Shown here piece by piece: positions 1-8,648 of a DNA stretch of 64,000 nucleotides; position 1 is the first letter of the stretch, and the number at the start of each line of letters is the position of its first letter. The stretch lies in contig JARNMJ010000012.1 of the NCBI GenBank assembly GCA_029432795.1, positions 1-64,000 of the forward strand, given 5' to 3'. Position numbers and translations under genes: made by a program. This DNA comes from Pontiellaceae bacterium B12219 (GTDB lineage Bacteria > Verrucomicrobiota > Kiritimatiellia > Kiritimatiellales > Pontiellaceae). The notes under the pieces were generated by a model that did not search any database, had not been told where the DNA came from, and saw nothing but the letters and a program-made list of their open reading frames with translations.

Positions 1-194
1 TTTTTCGTTTCACAAACCGGTTGCCGCCGGATAATTGGCCGGTCCGCAGAAAATTGGGCCTGTGTCTGGGTGTTAACTCCGACAGACTGCTAGAGCAAAA
101 AGTCGCGCCCTTGCGACCACCTGCGGCCGGCGTACAAAAACAGAGGATTATATCGCAGGCGGCTCGCCTGCCTGCTATCGCGGCGGCAATCGCT
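1..194. other. Non-coding flank downstream of tsaB
   Basis: I see no convincing gene in this stretch. The only structure is a short hairpin at 155-171 (GCAGGCG, 3-base loop, CGCCTGC) located just beyond the tsaB stop. It has no T-run, so it is at best a weak transcript end or processing structure. Confidence 0.4.
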
Positions 195-827
195 CTAAGC
201 CGGAAAACGCGGCGCAATGAAAACGGGCGGATGCATATAGAGCGGCTCGAATGGCTCGGACTCAATCCCGTTTTCCAATCGCTGAAAAACCAGTTCACCT
301 AATTTCCCAGCCGTTGGATAAACCGGTTTTTCCAAACCCTGGAAATCGACCAGCAATTCCGTCAGTCGATCCTGATCGGGACTGACCGCCAGCGCATCGG
401 CCGGAATAAAACCGGCCAGTTTATCAAACTCCATCAGCTCAAATTCTTTTTCCATTTCACTGCCGCAGAAAATACCGGCCCAGACCTTATTGCGGCGGGC
501 ATCGCCGACCACCGCCGTTTTTTCAGCACCGATTTGAGCCGCCAAAGCCGCGCCGCTGTTCAGCGCATAGACCGGTTTCTTCAGTGGGGCCGCCAGCGCA
601 TTGATGACGGTGAACCCGATACGCATTCCGGAAAAGGCGCCCGGCCCGCGCCCAACCGCAAACAGATCAATGCTGTCCCAATCCGATTCCAGCTCCTTCA
701 TGGAATCGAACAGCTGCTGCCGGTTTTTGAAATTTTCTTCCCAGCTCATTTCGCGGATCACCTTTCCGTCTTCCAGCACAGCAATGCTTCCGAAGCGGGA
801 GCTCAGTTCAATGGCAAAAATTTTCAT
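195..827 (-). CDS. tsaB: tRNA threonylcarbamoyladenosine biosynthesis protein TsaB
   Basis: TsaB is the non-catalytic actin-fold partner of TsaD in the cytoplasmic complex that makes N6-threonylcarbamoyl-adenosine at position 37 of ANN-decoding tRNAs. The 210-residue product opens with MKIFAIELSSRFGSIAVLED, the first strand and phosphate loop of the fold, and carries the family signature GRGPGAFSGMRIG near residues 59-71. The length is close to the usual 220-230. The start overlaps the tsaE stop by four bases (ATGA), so the two are translationally coupled. Two copies or near-copies of the dispersed TTCCA-N5-TGGAA palindrome lie in the C-terminal coding region and encode FQGLEK and FQRLEN. Confidence 0.93.
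   Translation of the reverse strand: MKIFAIELSSRFGSIAVLEDGKVIREMSWEENFKNRQQLFDSMKELESDWDSIDLFAVGRGPGAFSGMRIGFTVINALAAPLKKPVYALNSGAALAAQIGAEKTAVVGDARRNKVWAGIFCGSEMEKEFELMEFDKLAGFIPADALAVSPDQDRLTELLVDFQGLEKPVYPTAGKLGELVFQRLENGIESEPFEPLYMHPPVFIAPRFPA
330..344. repeat. Dispersed palindrome TTCCA-N5-TGGAA
   Basis: Exact copy TTCCAAACCCTGGAA inside tsaB. Read on the tsaB strand it encodes FQGLE. A one-mismatch copy lies at 273-287. Confidence 0.9.
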
Positions 828-1252
828 GCGTCACCTTCTCTAAAAATACGAAACGTGCGGGCACCGGCCTGCTCGTCGGCCTTGATTTCAATATGCAGCA
901 GATTTTCAGGCAGCAACCCCTCGGCGCGTTCGGCCCATTCGATGGCCGTGATTCCATTCACATCAAAATATTCATCGAGCCCCAGCCCCAGCGCTTCCTC
1001 CGGTCCGGACAACCGATACAAATCAAGATGATGCAACGGAAGGCGGCCTTCGTATTCACCAATCAGGGTATAGGTCGGACTGGTGATCGGTTCATCAATC
1101 CCCAGCGCCGCCGCAAAACCCTGAATGAAGCAGGTTTTCCCCGCGCCCAGATCGCCATGCAGAGCGATAACAGTCCCCGCCTCCAGTTCATCGGCCAGTT
1201 TGGCCGCCAGTTCCCAGGTTTCCTCCGGGCTATTGGTTTCTACAATGCGCAC
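824..1252 (-). CDS. tsaE: tRNA threonylcarbamoyladenosine biosynthesis ATPase TsaE
   Basis: TsaE is the P-loop ATPase that drives turnover of the TsaBD complex in t6A synthesis. The Walker A motif GDLGAGKT is visible near residue 33, followed by SPTYTLIGEY and HHLDLYRL, both typical of the family. An upstream in-frame ATG exists, but it would read through most of the gmhB 3' end. I prefer GTG at 1250-1252, giving about 142 residues and starting at RIVETNSPEETW. It overlaps the gmhB stop by 13 bases and the tsaB start by four, so the three genes form one tight operon. Confidence 0.9.
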   Translation of the reverse strand: MRIVETNSPEETWELAAKLADELEAGTVIALHGDLGAGKTCFIQGFAAALGIDEPITSPTYTLIGEYEGRLPLHHLDLYRLSGPEEALGLGLDEYFDVNGITAIEWAERAEGLLPENLLHIEIKADEQAGARTFRIFREGDA

Positions 1253-1779
1253 GGTGCAAGCTCCTTTTCCAAAATCGCCGTCACGTCGTCCATCGATGCC
1301 ACGTGAAATTCGGCTTTTGTCTCTTCCGTTAATGGGCAGACGCGGATCGTACGGCACCCCGCTGCCTGCCCCGCTTCAACATCCTTTTCGCTGTCGCCGA
1401 TCATCCAGGATCCGGAACGCACCAGATCATGCTTTTCCAACGCCTGAAAAATCATGCCCGGTTTCGGTTTCCGGCAATCGCAGTTATCGCTCGCAAAATG
1501 GGTACACTGAAAAACATCGAGCACATCCACGCCCTGTTCGCGCAGCTGAGCACGCATCTTATGGTGCATATCATTCAGATCAGCCTCGGAATAAAGCCCT
1601 TTTGCCACCCCCTGCTGGTTGGTAACAATCACAGCGGGATAGCCCTTGGCCGTCACCGTTTTAAGGGAGGCCACAAAACCGGGCAACAGATGAAAATCTT
1701 CCCACCGTTCCACGTAGTCGGGGCCCGGCGATGCGTTCACAATGCCGTCGCGATCAAAAAATATACAGGGTCTGCTCAT
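1240..1779 (-). CDS. gmhB: D-glycero-beta-D-manno-heptose 1,7-bisphosphate 7-phosphatase
   Basis: A HAD-superfamily histidinol-phosphatase-like enzyme that removes the 7-phosphate during synthesis of ADP-heptose for the lipopolysaccharide inner core. The catalytic motif FFDRDGIVN lies at the N-terminus. The VTNQQGVAKG motif, the zinc cysteines around CTHFASDNCDCRKPKPG and the C-terminal IGDSEKDVEAG are all present. The open frame extends 41 codons further upstream, but ATG at 1777-1779 (MSRPCIFFDRDG) fits the family, giving 179 residues. With this start, a copy of the dispersed palindrome sits about 25 bases upstream in the leader, and a near-copy at 1435-1449 lies in the gene (FQALEK). First gene of the gmhB-tsaE-tsaB operon. 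Confidence 0.88.
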   Translation of the reverse strand: MSRPCIFFDRDGIVNASPGPDYVERWEDFHLLPGFVASLKTVTAKGYPAVIVTNQQGVAKGLYSEADLNDMHHKMRAQLREQGVDVLDVFQCTHFASDNCDCRKPKPGMIFQALEKHDLVRSGSWMIGDSEKDVEAGQAAGCRTIRVCPLTEETKAEFHVASMDDVTAILEKELAPCAL

Positions 1780-1803
1780 AAGACGGCGGAATCTACAATC
1801 CCG

Positions 1804-1818
1804 TTCCAACCTTTGGAA
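1804..1818. repeat. Dispersed palindrome TTCCA-N5-TGGAA
   Basis: Exact copy TTCCAACCTTTGGAA in the leader region upstream of gmhB. Confidence 0.9.
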
Positions 1819-1995
1819 GCCCGTTTTTCGAAGGATATGCTCCATCCCCCGCTGTCCGCATCCGGAATTTCCGGCGAAAAAATAAGGCCTAGTAAATTTC
1901 ACTATTATTTAATTACGTGAAAGCTTGCGCTCATTCCTCAGTTTTTTTATGCTGTGGCAGTTACGTCGAAAAAACAGAGCGAGAGGACTAAAAAC

Positions 1996-2364
1996 GTGGG
2001 TAAAAAAACTGATACAGATTGGGCATCACTTAAACAGAAACTGGCCGAAGACGGCCGGCTTGAAAAATTTGAACTCGGCGAACCCGAACAGGAATATGTG
2101 ACCTCAAGGGGCATGGATATCCTTCGCCTTCACGCAACGGATTTTGTTAATAAACGTCTGGCACCGAAAAATCCGAAAAACGACGGTCGGCAGACGCCAA
2201 CCAAAGGACACCCCGTTTTTATTGCTCAACATGCCTGCGGCTGTAACGACCGCGACGCACTGGAAGAATTTTTTGGCTACGAAAAAGGCCGTGAACTGAC
2301 TGAAGACGAAGTTACCTGTATTGTAGATGCCATTTTGAGCTGGATCGGAGAACATCTCGAATAG
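1996..2364 (+). CDS. DUF4186 family protein
   Basis: I recognise this as the DUF4186 family, a small cytosolic protein of unknown function. The diagnostic run is HATDFVNKRLAP followed by NDGRQTPTKGHPVFIAQHA, then a two-cysteine segment and GRELTEDEV near the C-terminus. The frame is open from 1954, but GTG at 1996-1998 is preceded by GAGAGGA eight bases upstream, a far better ribosome site, so the product is about 122 residues (MGKKTDTDWASLKQKL). The gene stands alone and is followed by a strong intrinsic terminator. Its function cannot be read from the sequence. Confidence 0.75.
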   Translation: MGKKTDTDWASLKQKLAEDGRLEKFELGEPEQEYVTSRGMDILRLHATDFVNKRLAPKNPKNDGRQTPTKGHPVFIAQHACGCNDRDALEEFFGYEKGRELTEDEVTCIVDAILSWIGEHLE

Positions 2365-2388
2365 CCCGTCCGACACCTTCCTTCTGAA

Positions 2389-2420
2389 AAATCCACCCTG
2401 CGGTGGATTTTTTCTTTTTT
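2389..2420 (+). terminator. Intrinsic terminator after the DUF4186 gene
   Basis: Nine-base-pair perfect stem (AAATCCACC / GGTGGATTT) with loop CTGC, followed by TTTCTTTTTT. A classic Rho-independent terminator. Confidence 0.92.
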
Positions 2421-2453
2421 AGACCGCTCCGATTCAATACGCTGTCCCCTTTT

Positions 2454-3725
2454 ATGGAACCGATTATTTTAAAACGACCCGAGCACAACGTCAGCCGCAA
2501 GAATATAAGTTCGGCGGCGGTTAAAGTGCTGTACCGCTTAAAAGACGAAGGACACACCGCCTACCTCGCCGGTGGCGGCGTTCGCGACCTGCTTCTCAAG
2601 CGAAATCCGAAAGACTTCGATGTGGCCACCAACGCCACACCCGAACAGATTCGTAAAATTTTTAAAAACTGCCGACTGGTCGGCCGGCGCTTCCGCCTGG
2701 CTCACATCCTGTTTCGCGGGGAGATTATCGAAACCTCCACTTTCCGAGCTCCGGTTCCGGACGACGGAGACGAAACGGTTTACTGCGACAACACCTTTAA
2801 AACCGGCGACGCCGGAATGGTGATGCGCGACAATATTTTCGGAACACCGCAGGAAGACGCCATGCGTCGCGACTTCACCATTAATGCGCTGTTTTACAAC
2901 ATTGCCGATTTCTCCATCATCGATTATGCCGGCGGCCTGAAGGATCTGGACCAGAAAATCATCCGGGTCATCGGCGAACCGGACAAACGCTTTTCAGAAG
3001 ACCCTGTTCGCATGATCCGCGCCGCCCGCTTTGCCGGAACGCTTGGATTTGATATTGAGCAGGAAGCACTCGAGTCGATCTGCCGCAACAAAGATCTGCT
3101 CTCCCATGCCGCGCCGTCCCGCATGTATGAAGAGGTGCAGAAACTGTTTTTCTGCGGGCATGCAAAATCCATTTTCCAATGGCTGGAAAAAACCGGTCTG
3201 CTGCACCCCATGTTTCATGATTTCTCACACTGGCTCGGGGAAGATAAAAAGCGGCACGGCTGGGTGATCCAAACACTGGAACAAATGGACCGCTGGCGTC
3301 AGGCCGGTCTACGCGTTCATCCGGCATTGCTGTTTGCACTGATTTTCGGCGAATATCACGAATTCCTGATCAAAAATCTGGAAGATGCCGGCCAAACGCC
3401 GCACGACGCCGCCCGCAATGCTGTGCACGGCCACCTTTTAGGCATGTGTGAAAATGTGCGTGTGCCCAAACAGGTGATCTATCAGGTCTGCGATATTATG
3501 GGCAACCAACGCCGCTTTGAGCGCACCCAGGGCCGACGCCCGGTCCGCTTTATGCATAGCCGCGGTTTTCTCGATGCATTCCTCTACTTCAAGTTTGCCT
3601 CGAAAGCGCATAACCAGGATCAAGAGCTTCTCGCTTTTTGGAACGACTTACGCAAGGAACACCCCGCCAAACCTCCACAGAGCAAAAAACCGCGGAAAAA
3701 AAAGAATACCTCACCCGACGCGTAA
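2454..3725 (+). CDS. pcnB: PcnB-type poly(A) polymerase / tRNA nucleotidyltransferase family protein
   Basis: A class II nucleotidyltransferase. The N-terminal head has LAGGGVRDLLLKRNPKDFD, containing the GG and DxD catalytic signature, then RRRF-like NCRLVGRRFRLAHI and a TINALFYN motif. A C-terminal basic tail (SKKPRKKKN) follows. The sequence strongly resembles E. coli PcnB (HNVSRKNISSAAVKVLYRL; TPEQIRK.FKNCRLVGRRFR), so poly(A) polymerase I is more likely than a CCA-adding enzyme, although the two cannot be separated with certainty by eye. The open frame begins at 2403 inside the preceding terminator; ATG at 2454 gives a 423-residue protein. A dispersed palindrome at 3174-3188 encodes FQWLE. 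Confidence 0.85.
   Translation: MEPIILKRPEHNVSRKNISSAAVKVLYRLKDEGHTAYLAGGGVRDLLLKRNPKDFDVATNATPEQIRKIFKNCRLVGRRFRLAHILFRGEIIETSTFRAPVPDDGDETVYCDNTFKTGDAGMVMRDNIFGTPQEDAMRRDFTINALFYNIADFSIIDYAGGLKDLDQKIIRVIGEPDKRFSEDPVRMIRAARFAGTLGFDIEQEALESICRNKDLLSHAAPSRMYEEVQKLFFCGHAKSIFQWLEKTGLLHPMFHDFSHWLGEDKKRHGWVIQTLEQMDRWRQAGLRVHPALLFALIFGEYHEFLIKNLEDAGQTPHDAARNAVHGHLLGMCENVRVPKQVIYQVCDIMGNQRRFERTQGRRPVRFMHSRGFLDAFLYFKFASKAHNQDQELLAFWNDLRKEHPAKPPQSKKPRKKKNTSPDA
3174..3188. repeat. Dispersed palindrome TTCCA-N5-TGGAA
   Basis: Exact copy TTCCAATGGCTGGAA inside pcnB, read in frame as FQWLE. Confidence 0.9.
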
Positions 3726-3826
3726 AACTTTTCTCAAAACAAACTTGTTAATCACTCCGCTTATTCGATACATTTTTGTACTTAGTTTTACCCCGGAAGA
3801 CAGGGGCATGCAACGAGGATGCAATA

Positions 3827-5359
3827 ATGATTCAGAGCGAAAAGGAACTAAAGGTTCTTTACAAGATTTCACAGAGCGTTTCCGCCCGGCAGCATAATAT
3901 TTCTGAATTGCTGCATGATGTGCTTCAGATCATGGAAACCGATATGGGCGCGTTGCGCGGAACACTTTCACTCCGCAAACCGGGTACGGATATTCTTAAT
4001 ATCGAGGCTTCCAGCGGCCTGTCCGACAGCGAAATACGGCGCGGACAATACAAACTCGGCGAAGGTATAACCGGCCGGGTTGCCCAATCGGGCAAAACGG
4101 AATTCGTACCGGATATTAATGAATCTGCCGACTTTCTGAACCGCACCAAAGCCCGCGACGGAACCAAGACGGCATTCATCTGCGTCCCGATTATTCATCA
4201 CAAACAGGTGATCGGCACCATGAGCATCGACCTCCCATCCGTCACGGATGAGGAACTCAAGGGCTACTGTCTTTTCCTGGAGCACGTTGCCCAGATTCTG
4301 GCCTCGGCCGTCTCCACCATTCGCGAAGAAATTGAAGAGCGCAATGCGCTGGAATCCGAAAACGAAATGCTGCGCCGCCAGTTAGGCGACCGCTACAGCA
4401 TTGATAATATGGTTGGGAACTGCAACTCGATGCGTATGATCTACGAACAGATCGTTCAGGTGGCCAACAGTGCCGCCACGGTGCTGGTTCGCGGAGAATC
4501 CGGAACAGGTAAAGAACTGATTGCACGCGCCATCCACTTTAACAGCCCGCGGAAAAATAATGCCTTCATCAGTGTGAACTGCGCGGCCCTGCCGGAAAAC
4601 CTGATTGAATCCGAACTTTTCGGCCATGAAAAAGGGGCCTTCACCGGCGCACAGCAGCAGCGTAAGGGCCGGTTCGAACTGGCCAACGGCGGCACTATTT
4701 TCCTGGACGAAATCGGCGATATTTCCCCCTCCGTTCAGGTACGCCTTCTGCGCGTATTGCAGGAAAAAAGCTTTGAACGGGTTGGCGGCAATGAAACCAT
4801 CACCGTGAACGTCCGCGTGGTGGCTGCCACAAGCCGGAACCTTGAAAAAGGAATGGAAGACGACACCTTCCGCGAGGACTTGTATTATCGACTGAACGTC
4901 TTCCCGATCCTGCTTCCGCCGTTGCGCGAGCGTAAATCCGACATCATGCTGCTGGCCGATCATTTTCTCCAGAAATATGGCGAAATGTATGCCAAAGACA
5001 TGAAGCGGATTTCCACTTCCGCAATCAATATGATGATGGCCTATCACTGGCCGGGCAATGTACGAGAACTGGAAAACTGTCTGGAACGCGCCGTACTGAC
5101 CTCCTCCGACGGCGTTATTCACGGGTTCAATATGCCCCCGTCTCTCCAGACCAGTGATGAAACCCACACCAATCTGCTTCCGGAAAACGGCGCAAACCTG
5201 CGCCAGATGGTGGAGGCCTATGAACGGGAAATTCTTATCGACGCCCTGAAGAAACATCGCGGAAATGCCGCTGCCGTTGCACGCTACCTGCAGACCACGC
5301 AGCGCATTATAAACTACCGCATTAAAAATCTGGGTGTTGAGCCGAAGAATTACAAATAG
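3827..5359 (+). CDS. NifA-like sigma-54-dependent transcriptional activator (GAF-AAA-HTH)
   Basis: An enhancer-binding protein that remodels sigma-54 RNA polymerase. It has an N-terminal GAF domain (about residues 15-180) and a short linker helix. The AAA+ domain has Walker A GESGTGKE, the sigma-54 contact loop GAFTGA, Walker B TIFLDEIG and the [16 protein letters not shown] box. A C-terminal Fis-type HTH ([10 protein letters not shown]) completes the protein. ATG at 3827 is preceded by ACGAGGA and gives 510 residues. The arrangement and sequence are NifA-like, but no nif gene is in the window, so the regulon is unknown. It is not preceded by a sensor kinase, so control is probably through GAF ligand binding. 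It lies three bases upstream of prmC. Confidence 0.88.
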   Translation: MIQSEKELKVLYKISQSVSARQHNISELLHDVLQIMETDMGALRGTLSLRKPGTDILNIEASSGLSDSEIRRGQYKLGEGITGRVAQSGKTEFVPDINESADFLNRTKARDGTKTAFICVPIIHHKQVIGTMSIDLPSVTDEELKGYCLFLEHVAQILASAVSTIREEIEERNALESENEMLRRQLGDRYSIDNMVGNCNSMRMIYEQIVQVANSAATVLVRGESGTGKELIARAIHFNSPRKNNAFISVNCAALPENLIESELFGHEKGAFTGAQQQRKGRFELANGGTIFLDEIGDISPSVQVRLLRVLQEKSFERVGGNETITVNVRVVAATSRNLEKGMEDDTFREDLYYRLNVFPILLPPLRERKSDIMLLADHFLQKYGEMYAKDMKRISTSAINMMMAYHWPGNVRELENCLERAVLTSSDGVIHGFNMPPSLQTSDETHTNLLPENGANLRQMVEAYEREILIDALKKHRGNAAAVARYLQTTQRIINYRIKNLGVEPKNYK

Positions 5360-5361
5360 GC

Positions 5362-6228
5362 ATGGATATTGAACAACTAATTTCTTCTTTCGTATTCCGG
5401 TTTAATGCCGCCGGAATTGATAATGCTCAACGGGTTACCGAGGAACTGCTGGCTCATATTTTTCAGTGCAAACCGCTGGAAATCTATACCGGCCTCCAAA
5501 CCGGCTTTCACTCTTCAACCCAGCAATTTGAGATCATCCGCAAACTCGAACCGATGGCCGAGCGCATCGAAAGCGGCGAACCGCTGCAATACGTCATCGG
5601 CAACGTCGATTTCTGGGGGTTGCAGATTAAGTGCGATTCCCGCGCACTGATTCCGCGCCCCGAAACCGAACTGCTCGTGGAGGAAGTCCTGAGCTGCCGT
5701 ATTCTCAACGATTTACAGCCTGCCACCGTTGTGGACGTCGGCACCGGCACCGGCTGCATTGTTTTGACGCTGGCCAAGCAGCGGCCTGACGCCAATTTTA
5801 AGGCCATCGATATTTCTTCCGAAGCCCTCAGCCTGGCCCGCGAAAACGCCGCCTTCCATGGTCTGGAAGAACGGGTCTTCTGGATGAAGAACAATCTACT
5901 GGATCGCTTTGCGCCGAACAGCGCCGACGTGATTGTTGCCAACCTGCCTTATATTTCCTCCAAGGATTGGAACGAGCTATCCCCGTCTGTTCGCGACCAT
6001 GAACCACAGAAGGCATTGGACAGCGGACCGACAGGCATGGAACTCATCGAAGACCTCGCACTGCAGGCCCGCAGCGTTCTGGTGCCGGAGGGCATGCTCT
6101 TCCTCGAGTTCGGTTACGATCAGGGCAATGCCGTTTCACAATGCCTGAACCATCTGGGTTATTATGATGTGACCATCAAACGCGACCTCGCCGGCCTCGA
6201 CCGTATTGCCATCGCCACCAATCCGTAA
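5362..6228 (+). CDS. prmC: Peptide chain release factor N5-glutamine methyltransferase
   Basis: PrmC (HemK) methylates the glutamine of the GGQ motif in release factors RF1 and RF2 using S-adenosylmethionine. The 288-residue protein has an N-terminal helical domain, then the SAM-binding loop DVGTGTGCIVL and the substrate-binding motif NLPYIS (a frequent variant of NPPY). The ERIESGEPLQYVIG and RALIPRPETE segments are typical of PrmC. It starts two bases after the regulator stop and its own stop overlaps the next start (TAATG), so the three genes are probably cotranscribed. A palindrome copy at 5854-5868 encodes FHGLE. Confidence 0.93.
   Translation: MDIEQLISSFVFRFNAAGIDNAQRVTEELLAHIFQCKPLEIYTGLQTGFHSSTQQFEIIRKLEPMAERIESGEPLQYVIGNVDFWGLQIKCDSRALIPRPETELLVEEVLSCRILNDLQPATVVDVGTGTGCIVLTLAKQRPDANFKAIDISSEALSLARENAAFHGLEERVFWMKNNLLDRFAPNSADVIVANLPYISSKDWNELSPSVRDHEPQKALDSGPTGMELIEDLALQARSVLVPEGMLFLEFGYDQGNAVSQCLNHLGYYDVTIKRDLAGLDRIAIATNP
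5854..5868. repeat. Dispersed palindrome TTCCA-N5-TGGAA
   Basis: Exact copy TTCCATGGTCTGGAA inside prmC. It is the only exact copy with T rather than a purine after TTCCA. Confidence 0.85.
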
Positions 6229-6461
6229 TGCTTTCCAAATCGGATCTGATCAAAGCCCGTTTTTCCGAGGGCGACTCCGTAGCGTTTCTTTATCGGCGCA
6301 AAACCGTTGAAGGAACCCTGTTGCGACTGAATCCAAGACGCGCCGTGGTGAAAGTCGGCGAGGAATCATTTACAGTTCCCTACAATCTGCTTGTTCCAAG
6401 GTCTGGAAACCGCGAGAAACGGGAACAGCGTCTGGAACGGACCAACTGGCGCTTGAATTAA
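6228..6461 (+). CDS. Small barrel-like N-terminal part of a frameshifted SprT-like protein
   Basis: A 77-residue frame coupled to prmC by a one-base overlap. Its core reads like a small beta-barrel: FSEGDSVAFLYRRKTVEG, LLRLNPRRAVVKVGEE and VPYNLLV. I recall similar segments as N-terminal extensions of SprT-like metalloproteins. The tail after VP is arginine-rich and looks out of register. The SprT domain follows in the -1 frame with no start codon of its own, so this frame and the next are most likely two halves of one gene broken by a one-base change, or joined by a programmed shift. The dispersed palindrome at 6394-6408 sits at the junction. Confidence 0.6.
   Translation: MLSKSDLIKARFSEGDSVAFLYRRKTVEGTLLRLNPRRAVVKVGEESFTVPYNLLVPRSGNREKREQRLERTNWRLN
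6394..6408. repeat. Dispersed palindrome TTCCA-N5-TGGAA
   Basis: Exact copy TTCCAAGGTCTGGAA at the boundary between the small barrel frame and the SprT-like frame. Confidence 0.9.
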
Positions 6462-6853
6462 TCGATGTCCACGGGCTTAAAACCTGGCGGTTTAAATTCG
6501 ACCATTCCACCCGCCGCGCCGGTTGCTGTTATTTTCGCGACAAGCTGATCACCCTCGCCTTTGATTTGGCGCGCAACGGAACGGAGGAAGAAATTCGTGA
6601 CACGCTGCTGCATGAGATTGCCCATGCGCTGGTTGGTAAAAAGCACAATCACGATGCCGTATGGAAAGCCAAAGCCCGCGAAATCGGGTGCTCCGGCGAG
6701 CGCACTCATACACTGCAGTTTGCACGGCCGCGCTGGACTGTCACCTGCGAGAACCGCTGTTGGCAGCATACGGCCCAACAGCGGAATTCCCGATTGATCT
6801 GCCGAAAGTGCGGCAGCAAACTGGTTTACACCCCTTACGCCGCCCCGCAATAA
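6446..6853 (+). pseudogene. SprT-like zinc metalloprotease domain, frameshifted from the upstream frame
   Basis: The frame carries a complete SprT-like domain: the lead segment LIDVHGLKTWRFKFD, a RAGCCYF turn, the zinc motif HEIAH with a downstream HDAVW, and a C-terminal CENRC...CRKCG zinc ribbon. The frame is open from 6311, but it holds no ATG, GTG or TTG before the conserved domain begins. The only candidate is CTG at 6446, used here as the left edge. This makes an independent gene unlikely. A single -1 shift between about 6394 and 6458 would join it to the upstream 77-residue frame into a product of roughly 208 residues. It is either a frameshift mutation, a sequencing error or recoding. 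It ends four bases before the convergent HEAT-repeat gene. Confidence 0.65.
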
Positions 6854-6856
6854 ACC

Positions 6857-8632
6857 TTACTTTTTCTGGTCGATGATATCCTGAATCATCTGCCGTTCTT
6901 CCGAGCGACGGCACACCTCAAGCGCCTGCTGCGCCTGTTCCCTGTCAAGTCTGCGCTGCGACGCCAACAGACGCGACACCCCCCGCATCAGCGTTACATG
7001 GTTCGCCACCGATAGCGAATCATTGCCGGCCAGTTCAATCATGATCGGAAGGGCGTTTTTATCCTTCCAGCCGGACAGCATTTTAATCGCTGATTTCTGA
7101 AGCTGTTCATCGGAAGAGGTACAGGCATCTGCCAGCGGCTTGAGCGCTTCGTCGCTTCCGGTCTGCGCCAACGCCTGCAGAATATTCGCCTGACTCCGCG
7201 GCGATACACCGGCCAGGGGAGCAACGAGAATTTCAACAGCCTCCCCCTGCTCCGGCGAACGGCGTGTAATTTCAACAATGGCACTTAACGCATTGCGGGA
7301 TACCGGAGCGGTCTCTTTCGCAATCATCAGCTGTGTCAATGCGTCCAAATTAGCCAGCGTACCTAACTCGCTGATCGCCTTTACGGCCGCGGCGGAAACG
7401 GTGCGGTTATCTTCTTCCGCATATTGGAAAAAGACAGGAATGAGGTCCGTACGTCCCCGGTTGGCCAGCACTTCAATGGCTTCTGCCCGGGTCTTTTCAT
7501 CTCGCGATTTAGCAGCCATTTTTTCCAGGGCTGTATCAACGCCGTCCACATTCAGTTGGCCCAGCGCCTGAAGTGCAGCCGGGCGGCCGTTTTCCAGCAA
7601 AACCGAAACCGATTCCGTCGTGCCGATTCTGGCCAACACCCGGGAAGCAGCATCCTGCACAAAGAGGTCTTCCGAATGGAGCAGTGGCTGCACTGCTTTG
7701 GCATAGGCCCGGTTTCCACTGAACTCCAGTGCCCCCAGAGCCTGCAGCTGAATGTACGCGGGAAGCGAACCGAGGTTGGACGCCACCGCATTACAAACCG
7801 CTTCGTTTTTACCCTGCAGCGCCGCTTCAATAACGGCAACCTGTTGCGCCGGATCGCCGGATGCCATCGCCGGCGAGGCCACGCCCGTTTCACCGGAAAG
7901 AATTAAACCGAGCAGCGCAACGGCCTGAACCTGATCCGCTTCGGAGTCGGAATTCAACCGGGCATAAACTTCTTTTCGATCGGTGGCGAACAGCGCCGCA
8001 TCCAACTGCGTTTTTCTGAATCCGGATTCTTTTGCCCGTTGCATCGCCAGCGCCCTGATTCCGGCATCCTCGTCGAGCTGCCCCAACGCAACCACGGTCG
8101 CCAGAAAGATTGACATGTCTTTATTGCTCACATACGGAGCAATCAGATTGGATGCGCCGGCTTCCTTCCGTTCACCCAGCGCCATAATCAAGCCGGCGGT
8201 TTCTTTTGGAGAGCGTGCTTTTCGTGCCTTCAGCCGGAGGCCCAAAACCTGACCGGCCTGCGGCGATGTATTTACCGCCAGCGCCCGCCGGGCATCATCC
8301 CGCACATGCTCATCTTTATGGTCCATCAGTTTTTCAAGGGTTGAAACCGATTCCTCGCCGCTGATTCGTTCCAGATTATTCAGCAGCGGTTGCAGCACCG
8401 TGATGACCGGCGGGTTCTCATTGAGGATCTCACAGATTTCCAGACAGATCGCTTTCCGGTCCGCTTCGGTCGCTTCGGGACTGCTGGCCCGGGAACAGGC
8501 CGCCAGCAGTTCCAGCCGGGCCTTTGACTGAATATCGAGATCAGATGAAGTCAGACGGGGAATCAACTCTTGAACCGCAGCCTGCGAGACAGCAGCAGCA
8601 AACAAAACAGTTAGCAGGGATTTCTTAAACAT
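6857..8632 (-). CDS. Exported HEAT-repeat protein
   Basis: A 591-residue protein with an N-terminal signal peptide (MFKKSLLTVLFAAAVSQA) followed almost entirely by short alpha-helical HEAT or PBS-type repeats. These are seen as recurrent segments such as HVRDDARRALA, LFVQDAASRVLARIG and TVSAAAVKAISELG about every 30-35 residues. Such solenoids bind other proteins. No catalytic motif is visible. It is the next gene downstream of the Tat oxidoreductase (16 bases) and is probably cotranscribed, so a role in the same exported carbohydrate pathway is possible, but this is inference. The exact function is unknown. Confidence 0.8.
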   Translation of the reverse strand: MFKKSLLTVLFAAAVSQAAVQELIPRLTSSDLDIQSKARLELLAACSRASSPEATEADRKAICLEICEILNENPPVITVLQPLLNNLERISGEESVSTLEKLMDHKDEHVRDDARRALAVNTSPQAGQVLGLRLKARKARSPKETAGLIMALGERKEAGASNLIAPYVSNKDMSIFLATVVALGQLDEDAGIRALAMQRAKESGFRKTQLDAALFATDRKEVYARLNSDSEADQVQAVALLGLILSGETGVASPAMASGDPAQQVAVIEAALQGKNEAVCNAVASNLGSLPAYIQLQALGALEFSGNRAYAKAVQPLLHSEDLFVQDAASRVLARIGTTESVSVLLENGRPAALQALGQLNVDGVDTALEKMAAKSRDEKTRAEAIEVLANRGRTDLIPVFFQYAEEDNRTVSAAAVKAISELGTLANLDALTQLMIAKETAPVSRNALSAIVEITRRSPEQGEAVEILVAPLAGVSPRSQANILQALAQTGSDEALKPLADACTSSDEQLQKSAIKMLSGWKDKNALPIMIELAGNDSLSVANHVTLMRGVSRLLASQRRLDREQAQQALEVCRRSEERQMIQDIIDQKK

Positions 8633-8648
8633 GGGTCAGCCTTTCGGA

